NCBI GenBank assembly: GCA_945882315.1 | Contig: CAMCWB010000025.1 | Location: 1 to 49,280, forward strand | Length of the DNA: 49,280 bases | Source: Bauldia litoralis | GTDB taxonomy: Bacteria; Pseudomonadota; Alphaproteobacteria; Rhizobiales; Kaistiaceae | Direction: 5' to 3' | Program-made: the position numbers and the translations under genes | Part shown: in pieces, positions 17,757-25,026 of the stretch | Numbering within the stretch: position 1 is the stretch's first letter | Layout of the letters: each line of letters starts with the position of its first letter | Notes under the pieces: model-generated | Told to the model about the DNA's origin: nothing | Databases searched by the model: none | What the model saw: the letters and a program-made list of their open reading frames with translations, nothing else

Positions 17757-17801
17757 CCGTGCAGCTTCTGACCCTGAGAAAAGGTCGACTTTGGCCACCA
17801 T

Positions 17802-18092
17802 ACCCTCTCCCATAGGGAGAGGGCTTTGAGCCTTAGGAGCGAAGCGAGTTAGGCGAGAAGGGTGAGGGGCTGAAATCTGTCCGTATTGCCCGCAAGCTTC
17901 GGTCGACCAAGGTGGAACGAGAGTTTTGATCGCCCCCGCTCACAGCAGTTCGCCTACAAGTCTCGTTGAGCGGATCGTGCAGACGCGCGCTGCAAGGGCC
18001 AGCGCGAATAGTTAGCGCCACAACCCCTCACCCCACCGTTCTAAGCTCACTGCGTTCGCCAAGAACGGCGGCCCTCTCCCTTTAGGAGAGGG
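17802..18092. repeat. CCCTCTCCC palindromic repeat pair, family A copy 3
   Basis: The left unit starts ACCCTCTCCC-ATA-GGGAGAGGG; the right unit ends CCCTCTCCC-TTTA-GGAGAGGG. Between them about 150 bases without repeat structure (17880-18020) separate the arms. It fills the convergent gap between the hyi-like and Ldh-family genes; no gene is seen there. Confidence 0.85.
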
Positions 18093-18093
18093 T

Positions 18094-19161
18094 CTACCCC
18101 AGCACCCACTCCGCCCCCGCATCGCCAGCGATCACCTTCAGCTTCGCCGTCAGCCCCTTCGGCACGTCGATGCCGTCCTTCTTGCGCTTGGCGAGCTTGG
18201 CCCTCTCGGGATCGCCGGCGACGAGGACCGGCTCGCCGCCCGCGACCGTCCTGGTCGAACGCAGCATGCCGAGAAACTTCGAGACGTCGGCGCGGAATTC
18301 CTGCGGGTCGCGGAAGAGACCCGGGTCGAGCACCATGAAAAAATGGCCGATATCATTGCCCTTGCCGGCGATCTTCGAATGGAGCGGATCGCTGATCAGG
18401 CTCGACCCCGACAGGCAGGCCGACAGGATGTTGACCATCGCGGCAAGGCCGTAGCCCTTGTAGCTCGCCGCCTCCCTGGCGCCGCCCAGCGAGGTCATGA
18501 AGCCGGCGCCATCATAGACGTCCTTCGGCTCGGTGCTCGGCATGCCGCTCGGATCGAGGATCCAGCCGGGCGGACACGGCAGATCCTCGACAGCGAGATT
18601 GCGGATCTTGCCGCCGGCGACCGTCGTCGTCGCCATGTCGAGAAGGAAGGAATCACCGTCCAGCGCCGGCGCGCCGAAAGCGATCGGGTCGGTGCCGAGC
18701 TTGGCTTCGGCGCCGCCGGTCGGCGCCACGGCCGCCTTCGAGGTCGAGGTCATCACCGTGCCGACGAAGCCGGCGTCGACCGCCGCCTCGGCATAGAAGC
18801 CGCAGGCGCCGAAATGCATCGAGTTTCGCACCGCGACAATGCCGATGCCGGACTTCCGCGCCTTGTCGATCGCCAGCTCGATGGCGTAGCGCGCCGGCAC
18901 ATAGCCGAGATTCTCGCCGCCATCGACGAGCGCCGAAACCGGCGTCTCGCGGACCAGCGTCGGCTCGGCGGCGAACTTCACCTTGTCCTTCGAGCGCAGC
19001 ACCTCGTAGTTGACCAGCATCGAGATGCCGTGGCTGGCGACACCGCGCATATCCGCCCAGAGCATGACGTCGGCGGTGCGTCCGGCATGGCGCGCCGGCA
19101 TGCCCCAGGCCTCGAGCACGGCAGCGATCTGGCCGCGATGAATTTCAGCCGAGTGGCCCAT
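18094..19161 (-). CDS. Ldh family (malate/L-lactate/ureidoglycolate) NAD(P)H oxidoreductase
   Basis: A 355-aa NAD(P)-dependent dehydrogenase of the type II malate/L-lactate family (YlbC/YbiC/DlgD fold, unrelated to Rossmann dehydrogenases). Markers are ADMRGVASHGISMLVNY (His44 region), NSMHFGACGFYA with the likely catalytic His116, TSTSKAAVAPTGGAEAKLGTDPIAFGAP, and YKGYGLAAMVNILSACLSG. Substrates in the family range over malate, lactate, 2-oxo sugars and sulfolactate. The ATG at 19161 (MGHSAEIHRGQ) is chosen because an upstream in-frame start adds 24 Cys/His/Arg-rich residues with no family match. It is divergent from the tctC-like genes, suggesting a shared catabolic role. Confidence 0.9.
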   Translation of the reverse strand: MGHSAEIHRGQIAAVLEAWGMPARHAGRTADVMLWADMRGVASHGISMLVNYEVLRSKDKVKFAAEPTLVRETPVSALVDGGENLGYVPARYAIELAIDKARKSGIGIVAVRNSMHFGACGFYAEAAVDAGFVGTVMTSTSKAAVAPTGGAEAKLGTDPIAFGAPALDGDSFLLDMATTTVAGGKIRNLAVEDLPCPPGWILDPSGMPSTEPKDVYDGAGFMTSLGGAREAASYKGYGLAAMVNILSACLSGSSLISDPLHSKIAGKGNDIGHFFMVLDPGLFRDPQEFRADVSKFLGMLRSTRTVAGGEPVLVAGDPERAKLAKRKKDGIDVPKGLTAKLKVIAGDAGAEWVLG

Positions 19162-19429
19162 GCGTTCCCCCGATTTTCCGTCGCGTTGGCCGCGATCGTG
19201 ATGGCAACAGACTAGCCGGCATAAGTCGGACAATCGATTGCAAGAAGAGTGAATTCAAATAACATATCCGTCGCGGGATCAATGACCCCGCGCAAAAGCA
19301 ATAATCGTCGACGCCAGCAACCAATAAAAAACTCGTGGTGCCCGGACTGCAACGCAGCCGGCACGACTGCCGGGATTTTGGCGCGCCGCTGCTTCCTCGC
19401 GGTTCACGACATCAACAAGGGAGAGATTC

Positions 19430-20407
19430 ATGCCGTTCCGTTCTCCGGCCATCGCCGCCATCGCCGCGCTTGCCGCAAGTTTTTCCACCGCCTCCTTCGC
19501 GCAGGATACGTGGCCAAACCAGCCCGTCACCATCGTCGTGCCGAACAATCCCGGTTCCGGCGTCGACCTCGGGGCGCGCATCCTCGCCGAGGCCTGGACC
19601 AAGGCGCTCGGCCAGACTTTCGTCGTCGAGAATGTCCCCGGCGCCGCCAATACGGTGGGCGCCGCCAAGGTCGCCGCCTCGAAGCCCGACGGCTACACCT
19701 TCCTGCATTGCTCGCTGTCGTCGATCGCGCTGGTGCCGCTGACGCGGAACGACCTTACCTACAAGCCCGAGGATCTGACGCCGGTCGCGCAGACCATGGA
19801 TTCGAGCAACACGCTGGTCGTCAATCCGAAGAAGATGCCGTTCGACACCTTCGAGGCGCTGCTTGCGGAGCTGAAGGCCAATCCCGGCAAGTATAACTAC
19901 TCGACCTCCGGCGTCGGCGGCCTCAGCCATCTCATCCACGAGCTGATCCAGGCCCGCACCGGCATCAAGATCACGCACATCCCCTATGGCGGCTCGCCCG
20001 AGGCGACTGCGGCGCTCGTCGCCGGCGAGGTCGACCTTGCCGTCATCTCGACGACGCCGATCCTGCCCTTCCTCGCAGGCGGCGAGCTGAAGGCGCTCGC
20101 CGTGGCGCAGCCGAACCGCATTCCCGAGCTGCCCGACGTGCCGAGCATCCACGAGATCGTTCCGGAATATGAGGGCGTCGGCAACTGGAACGGCCTCTTC
20201 GCGCCGAAGGGCACCGATCCGGCGATCATCGACAAGCTCAGCGCCGTGACGGTCGCCTACCTCGCCACGCCGGAGGGCAAGGAGGCGATGGCCAAGGCCG
20301 GCGCCCAGGCCGCCGGAAAGTCGGCCGCCGACTTCCAGGCCATCGTCACGCAGACGATCGACACCTGGCGCGGCATTATCGCCAACGCCGGCCTCGCGCC
20401 GAAATAG
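19430..20407 (+). CDS. TctC/Bug family tripartite tricarboxylate-type substrate-binding protein 1
   Basis: A 325-aa periplasmic binding protein of the Bug/TctC family. Signal peptide 1-24 ends SFA before Gln25. The mature part shows the family pattern: WPNQPVTIVVPNNPGSGVDLGAR, FVVENVPGAANTVGAAKVAASKPDGYT, and PYGGSPEATAALVAGEVDLAV. Bug proteins bind carboxylates such as tricarboxylates, nicotinate or aromatic acids. No TctA or TctB membrane gene is in the window, as is common for this family, so it would use a permease elsewhere or act as a sensor. The next gene is a close paralogue, which suggests tandem duplication. GGGAGA precedes the ATG. Confidence 0.93.
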   Translation: MPFRSPAIAAIAALAASFSTASFAQDTWPNQPVTIVVPNNPGSGVDLGARILAEAWTKALGQTFVVENVPGAANTVGAAKVAASKPDGYTFLHCSLSSIALVPLTRNDLTYKPEDLTPVAQTMDSSNTLVVNPKKMPFDTFEALLAELKANPGKYNYSTSGVGGLSHLIHELIQARTGIKITHIPYGGSPEATAALVAGEVDLAVISTTPILPFLAGGELKALAVAQPNRIPELPDVPSIHEIVPEYEGVGNWNGLFAPKGTDPAIIDKLSAVTVAYLATPEGKEAMAKAGAQAAGKSAADFQAIVTQTIDTWRGIIANAGLAPK

Positions 20408-20478
20408 TCATCACGCCGCTCTGGCGTCCGCGCCGCGTCGGCGCGGACGCCCAACACAATAACCAGGGAAGGAAAGTC

Positions 20479-21462
20479 ATGATGCTCCATCGGAAACTGG
20501 CCATCGTCGCGGCATCGGCCGTGCTTGCCGCCGCCGTCCCGACTCCGTCCTTCGGGCAGGACAACTGGCCGAGCCGTACCGTCACCATCATCGTGCCCAA
20601 CGATCCGGGCACGGGCACCGATCTCGGCGCCCGCCTGTTTGCCGCTGCCTGGAGCAAGGAATTCGGCCAGTCCTTCGTCGTCGAGAACGTGCCGGGCGCC
20701 GCCAATACGATCGGCGCCGCGAAGGCCGCCGAGTCGAAGCCGGACGGATACACGCTCCTGCATGCGCCGCTCTCCTCGATCGTGCTGGCGCCGCTGACCA
20801 AGAAAGACCTCAGCTATTCGACCGATGATTTCGCGCCGGTCGGCCAGACGGGCGTGGCCAGCAACACGCTGGTCGTCAACCCGAAGAAGCTGCCTGTCGC
20901 CAACTTCCAGGAATTGCTCGATGAGCTGAAGAAGAATCCCGGCAAGTACAATTACTCGAGCGGCGGCGCCGGCGGGCTGAGCCATCTCATGCACGAGCTT
21001 CTCATGACGGACGCCGGCGTCGAGATCACGCACATCCCCTATACCAGCTCGCCCGAAGCGACGCGGGCGCTGGTGGCCGGCGAAGTCGACCTCGCGATCA
21101 TCTCGACGACGCCGATCCTGCCCTTCGTGGAGACCGGCGAGTTGAAGGCGCTGGCGGTGGCGCAGAGCGACCGCATCGCCGAGCTGCCGGACGTGCCGAG
21201 CATCCACGAGATCGTCCCCAAATATGAGGGCGTCAGCAACTGGAACGGCATCTTCGCGCCGAAGGGCACCGACCCGGCGATCATCGACAAGCTCAGCACG
21301 ACGCTGGTCGCCTATCTCGAAACGCAGGAAGGCAAGGACGCGATGGCGAAGATCGGCGTGCTCGCCGCGCCATCCTCGGCCGCCGATTTCTCGGCTCTGG
21401 TCAAGAAGGATACCGAGACCTGGCACGGCGTCATCGAGGGCATCGGTCTTCTCGCCAACTGA
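20479..21462 (+). CDS. TctC/Bug family substrate-binding protein 2 (tandem paralogue)
   Basis: A 327-aa Bug/TctC protein, aligned along its whole length with the product of the gene at 19430 and sharing long blocks (VENVPGAANTIGAAK, VNPKKLPVANF, ISTTPILPF, DVPSIHEIVPKYEGV, APKGTDPAIIDKLS). The signal peptide ends near residue 24 (SFGQ). The two genes are 71 bases apart on the same strand. Differences cluster in the ligand-facing part after GLSHLMHEL (TDAGVEITHIPYTSSPEAT against RTGIKITHIPYGGSPEAT), so the two may bind different acids. Confidence 0.93.
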   Translation: MMLHRKLAIVAASAVLAAAVPTPSFGQDNWPSRTVTIIVPNDPGTGTDLGARLFAAAWSKEFGQSFVVENVPGAANTIGAAKAAESKPDGYTLLHAPLSSIVLAPLTKKDLSYSTDDFAPVGQTGVASNTLVVNPKKLPVANFQELLDELKKNPGKYNYSSGGAGGLSHLMHELLMTDAGVEITHIPYTSSPEATRALVAGEVDLAIISTTPILPFVETGELKALAVAQSDRIAELPDVPSIHEIVPKYEGVSNWNGIFAPKGTDPAIIDKLSTTLVAYLETQEGKDAMAKIGVLAAPSSAADFSALVKKDTETWHGVIEGIGLLAN

Positions 21463-21473
21463 ACCGTGAAACC

Positions 21474-21565
21474 GTAGGGTGGGCAAAGCTGCGAAGCAGT
21501 GTGCCCACGCGGATCTTCGCCCGCGCGACCGCGTGGGCACGGCCTCCGGCCTTTGCCCACCCTAC
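21474..21565. repeat. GTAGGGTGGGC nested inverted repeat, family B copy 1
   Basis: Outer arms GTAGGGTGGGCAAAG and CTTTGCCCACCCTAC enclose inner arms TGCCCACGCGG and CCGCGTGGGCA. It lies between the second tctC-like gene and the CMD-domain gene, inside what otherwise looks like one operon. The same element is at 48501-48593; both are followed by AAATTT. Confidence 0.85.
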
Positions 21566-21591
21566 AAATTTCCAAACGAGGACTCGCCCCT

Positions 21592-22329
21592 GTGACCGAC
21601 CACGCCAAGCCGAAGCACGCGTTCGAGCAATATGAATGGCTGGCGCGCATGGACCCGGGCTTTGACGCCGCGCGCCGCCGCCTCGCGGGCGAAGTCTGGC
21701 AGCCGGGGAAGCCGGTGCTTGAGGTCAAGTATCGCGAGATCGTCGCGGCGACCGTGCTCGCCTATCGCACCTATCCGTCAGTCGAGTCGCATTTGCGAAG
21801 CGCGGTCGAGGCCGGCGCGACGCTTCGCGAGATTCTCGAGGGGCTGCAGGCCGGAGCGACGCTCGGCGGCTTCACCGTCCTGCATTTCACGATCCCCTAT
21901 CTGATCGCCCTCAACGAGGAATTCGGCGACGGCATCATCGACGGGCCGGGTGCGGCGAAGCGCACACGCAGCCCGAAGCCTTCCACCGGACCTGTCTCCC
22001 GCGGCATGCGCGAATGGGCCTGGCTCGACAAGGTCGACCCCGACTATGACGGCGCGCGGCGAGACATCACCGCCTGGGTGTGGACGCCGGCGAATCCCGC
22101 CCTGCCGGTGAAGGTGCGGGAAATGTGCGCCTGCGCCATCCTCGCCTATCGCGCTTTCCCGACGCTCGACGGTCATTTCCGCCGTGCCGTCCGCGAGGGC
22201 GCGAGCGTGATGGAGCTTCTCGAGGCGATGGAAGTCGCCGCGCTCCCGGGCGGCTTCCCCCTGCTGCACTACGCGCTGCCATTCCTGATGAAGCTGCAGG
22301 AGGAGATCGAAGCCGGCACCTTCGCCTGA
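21592..22329 (+). CDS. Double-domain carboxymuconolactone decarboxylase-like protein
   Basis: A 245-aa protein made of two CMD/AhpD-like helical domains in tandem. Domain 1 (about 35-115) has VKYREIVAATVLAYRTYPSVESHLRSAVEAGATLREILEG; domain 2 (about 165-240) has VKVREMCACAILAYRAFPTLDGHFRRAVREGASVMELLEA. Each keeps the acidic residue before the helix and the His that follows (SHLRSA, GHFRRA), but the CxxC redox pair of AhpD is missing, so peroxidase-type redox chemistry is unlikely. A decarboxylase, hydratase or isomerase role is possible. Start is GTG at 21592, chosen because the sequence upstream is the family B repeat. It sits between the tctC-like genes and a single CMD gene. Confidence 0.8.
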   Translation: MTDHAKPKHAFEQYEWLARMDPGFDAARRRLAGEVWQPGKPVLEVKYREIVAATVLAYRTYPSVESHLRSAVEAGATLREILEGLQAGATLGGFTVLHFTIPYLIALNEEFGDGIIDGPGAAKRTRSPKPSTGPVSRGMREWAWLDKVDPDYDGARRDITAWVWTPANPALPVKVREMCACAILAYRAFPTLDGHFRRAVREGASVMELLEAMEVAALPGGFPLLHYALPFLMKLQEEIEAGTFA

Positions 22330-22362
22330 CGGATCACGCAAATCACAAAGGAGGAAACGCCA

Positions 22363-22761
22363 ATGCCGCCCATCGACCAGAAGCGCTACGAAGAAGGCCT
22401 GCGCATCAAGCGCGAGATCGGCAATACCGAAGTCACCGTCTCGGCGCATCTCGACAAGGACTTTTCCGACTACACGACGGCCGAGCTCTACGGCACCGTC
22501 TTCAACCGACCCGGCCTGTCGCTTCGCGACCGCGAACTGATCGCGATGACGGCGTTGGTCGCGCAGGGCGCCACGTTCGAGAACATGGCGAACCATTTTC
22601 TCACCGCGCCGAATGTCGGCATCTCCGACCTCGAAATCCGCGAGATGATCCTGCAGACGCAGTATTACGCCGGCTGGTCGAAGGGCGCCAACGCCACCAA
22701 ATACCTGAACCGCGTCCGCCGCGGCGAACGGCCAGGCGCCAAGACTGTGAAGGATGATTGA
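22363..22761 (+). CDS. Carboxymuconolactone decarboxylase family protein
   Basis: A 132-aa single-domain CMD protein. Core: LSLRDRELIAMTALVAQGATFENMANHFLTAPNVGISDLEIREMILQTQYYAGWSKGAN. This matches the gamma-carboxymuconolactone decarboxylase/PcaC pattern (RDRELI..., NHF, EIREMILQxxxYAGWxxG), where the His acts in catalysis. It lies 33 bases after the double-domain CMD gene, after AAAGGAGG, and so belongs to the same operon. PcaC in the beta-ketoadipate pathway is similar in size, but no other pca genes are here, so the substrate is open. Confidence 0.87.
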   Translation: MPPIDQKRYEEGLRIKREIGNTEVTVSAHLDKDFSDYTTAELYGTVFNRPGLSLRDRELIAMTALVAQGATFENMANHFLTAPNVGISDLEIREMILQTQYYAGWSKGANATKYLNRVRRGERPGAKTVKDD

Positions 22762-22784
22762 GGCACGTAGACTGCGGCCTCACT

Positions 22785-22965
22785 CTCGATCCTCATCCTG
22801 AGGTGCGAGGGCCACAAGAGACCGGGGACGGCCGAAGGCCGGACGGGGAAGGAAGGAATTCCCGAGCCTCGAAGGACGAGGATCGAGCCCCGGACTTTTG
22901 ATGAACGTCGGGGCCTCCTCGTCCTTCGAGGCCCGGCTGTCGCCGGGCACCTCAGGATGAGGAGG
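22785..22965. repeat. CCTCATCCTGAGG / CCTCGTCCTTCGAGG repeat, family C copy 2
   Basis: Inverted segments CCTCATCCTGAGGTGCGAGG near 22790, CCTCGAAGGACGAGG near 22867, CCTCGTCCTTCGAGG near 22917 and CACCTCAGGATGAGG near 22949. It lies between the convergent CMD and ThDP-enzyme genes. It shares all parts with the copy at 13914-14140. Confidence 0.8.
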
Positions 22966-22998
22966 AATGGAAGCCGCTAAGGGAGAATCAGTCCCCCC

Positions 22999-24669
22999 TC
23001 ACATCACGCCGTGGCCCTTCTGCAGCGTCGTGCGCATGCGCGGGGTGACGACCTTGTCGGAGATCGGCACGTCCCAGATCATGGCTTGCTTGCCGGCCTT
23101 GTATTCCTCGAAGAGGCGCGGGAAGTCGGCGACGTCGGTGATCGTCTCGCCGCGCAGGCCGAAGCCCCTGGCGATCCCGGCGAAATCGGGCCGGCCGAAG
23201 ATGGCGCCGGAATCGTCGATGCCTTCCTGGCGGAGCTTGTGGATCTCGGAGCCATAGGCGCCGTCGTTGAAGACGATGATCAGGCATTTGAGGCCGTGGC
23301 GCTGCAGGGTCTCCAGTTCCTGGATGTGCATCAGCACGCTGCCGTCGCCCTCGAAGATGACGACCTTGCCGTTCTGCCGCGCCGCGGCGACGCCGACCGT
23401 GTAGGACAGGCCGCTGCCGATCGCGCCGAAGTCGCGCATGATGTGATACTTGTCGGCATCCCAGCCGCGCATCGTCGTGTGGAAGAAGGACTGATGGCCC
23501 GATCCGCAGATCGTGTCGTAGTCCTTGTCGAGCACCTTATCGAGTTCGGCGCAGACCTCGCGCGGGTCGAGGACGCCGGGCTCGATATTGTAGTTGGTGG
23601 CGTCGACGGGCTCGTCGCGGATGCGGTCGGCGAGTTCCGGCGTGCGGATCGTCGCCGCCGTCTTCGGCTTCGCGCCGAGCTTGTCGAGCATGGCCTGGGC
23701 GGACAGCTTGGCGTCGGCGCGGAGGTAGATGTCCGCGACCTTGGCGCCGTGGCGAAGGCCGAGCGGCTCGATGTCGATCTGGGCGATCTCGGCATTGCGG
23801 TACATGTCGCCGCCATCGGTCGTCCAGTAGGTCATGCTGGCGCCGATCGAGAGAACGAAATCGGCCTTGGCGCCGACGTCGCGCGAGACCATGCGGGCGA
23901 AGCCGCCGGAGACGTTGATGCTGAAGGGGTTATGGTCAAAGAGACCGCGGGCAAGGAGCGTGTTGGAGAGGATCGCGCCGGTGCGCTCGGCGAGCTCCTC
24001 GACTTCTTTTCGGGCACCCGATTTGACGACGCCCTTGCCGGCCAGAATCACCGGCGCCTTGGCGGCGATGAGCTTCTTGACCAGCGCGTCGATCTTTTCC
24101 GGGCTCGGCGGCAGGCGATCGAGCTGGGGCACGACGGTCGAGGACGGCGCATAGGCGCCGATATCCGGCATCGCTTCCTTCTGAACGTCGTAGGGCACGC
24201 CGATGACGACCGGCCGGCGCTCGTAACGGGCGATGTGGAAGGCCTCGCGGACATGGATATGCATGCGCTTCGGCGCGTGCGCCGAGATATAGTGGGTGCC
24301 GGTCGCGAGGGCGAGCGGGGCCTGCTCGATGAACTGGTGGTACCATTTGGCGCCGATCGGCGCCTCGCCGGCGAAGACGACGAGCGGCACGCGGCCGCGG
24401 GCGGCGGTCGCGAGCGCCGTCATGATCTGGGTGAAGCCCGGCCCGCATGTCGTCGAGGCAACGCCGACTTTTCCGGTGGCGCTGTTATAGGCCATCGCCA
24501 TGGCGACGGCGGCGTGCTCGTGGCGCGAGTGGAACATCGACACGCCCGGCCGGTTCTTCAGCGCCGTGCAGAAATGCATGTTGCCGTCGCCCATCAGCGC
24601 GAAGAACGTATCGACGCCCTCCGCCACGAAGGTATCGGCCAAGGCTTCATAGACAGCGGTCTTGGTCAT
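22999..24669 (-). CDS. Thiamine diphosphate-dependent enzyme, second type
   Basis: A 556-aa ThDP enzyme with complete Pyr, central and PP domains. The activating glutamate is Glu51 in HSRHEHAAVAMAMAYNSATG, and the cofactor site is EGDGS near residue 440 to FNDGAYG. It differs strongly from the protein at 14186, so the two are not a recent duplication. The family includes acetolactate synthase-like, oxalyl-CoA decarboxylase-like and sulfoacetaldehyde acetyltransferase-like enzymes. The ATG at 24669 (MTKTAVYEAL) follows GGGGAGCG; an upstream in-frame start adds 22 residues with no match. It converges on the tctC/CMD genes and may act in the same pathway. Confidence 0.88.
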   Translation of the reverse strand: MTKTAVYEALADTFVAEGVDTFFALMGDGNMHFCTALKNRPGVSMFHSRHEHAAVAMAMAYNSATGKVGVASTTCGPGFTQIMTALATAARGRVPLVVFAGEAPIGAKWYHQFIEQAPLALATGTHYISAHAPKRMHIHVREAFHIARYERRPVVIGVPYDVQKEAMPDIGAYAPSSTVVPQLDRLPPSPEKIDALVKKLIAAKAPVILAGKGVVKSGARKEVEELAERTGAILSNTLLARGLFDHNPFSINVSGGFARMVSRDVGAKADFVLSIGASMTYWTTDGGDMYRNAEIAQIDIEPLGLRHGAKVADIYLRADAKLSAQAMLDKLGAKPKTAATIRTPELADRIRDEPVDATNYNIEPGVLDPREVCAELDKVLDKDYDTICGSGHQSFFHTTMRGWDADKYHIMRDFGAIGSGLSYTVGVAAARQNGKVVIFEGDGSVLMHIQELETLQRHGLKCLIIVFNDGAYGSEIHKLRQEGIDDSGAIFGRPDFAGIARGFGLRGETITDVADFPRLFEEYKAGKQAMIWDVPISDKVVTPRMRTTLQKGHGVM

Positions 24670-24770
24670 GTTCGCTCCCCAGTTCTTATTGTTGTCATGC
24701 GGCGGGATCGCCGCCGGGAACCGGTAGCGACACATGGGATGGTAAGGAAAAGGGGATGAAAGGGGAAGAC

Positions 24771-24846
24771 TGGTACAGCTGGTTGGGCTCGAACCAACGA
24801 CCTACGGATCCACAATCCGGCGCTCTACCAACTGAGCTACAGCTGC
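24771..24846 (-). tRNA. tRNA-His (GTG anticodon)
   Basis: On the minus strand the 76 bases fold as a tRNA with acceptor GCAGCTG/CAGCTGT, D-arm GCTC...GAGC, anticodon GTG (24811-24813 on the plus strand read CAC), T-arm GTTGG-TTCGAGC-CCAAC and an encoded CCA. The base before G1 is T, not G, and the discriminator is A73. Most bacteria encode G-1 and C73 for histidyl-tRNA synthetase; their absence is a known feature of alphaproteobacteria. G1-U72 is a wobble pair. Confidence 0.96.
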
Positions 24847-24862
24847 ACGTCAAAGCGGGCGG

Positions 24863-24891
24863 ACCCTAGAATTATTGGGCCGGCCGTTCAA
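24863..24891 (-). promoter_or_regulatory. Likely sigma-70 promoter of tRNA-His
   Basis: On the minus strand TTGAAC (24891-24886), a 17-base spacer and TAGGGT (24868-24863) precede the mature tRNA 5' end by 16 bases. Spacing and position fit a housekeeping promoter; the -10 box is weak. Confidence 0.5.
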
Positions 24892-25026
24892 GGGGGCAAA
24901 GCCTCCCGCCCGCGACAGATTCACGGCCGGAAGTAAGCCGCACCTTGCACCCGAGACATTAAGAAAAGTCCCCGGCCCGCAGATCCGTGCCGGAAGTCCG
25001 GGCAGGACCGGCGTCCCGGCCGACGA

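Noticed and set aside
23011-24759. Plus-strand open frame of 582 codons opposite the ThDP enzyme
   Set aside because: The minus-strand protein has all cofactor motifs; the plus-strand one has no domain pattern.
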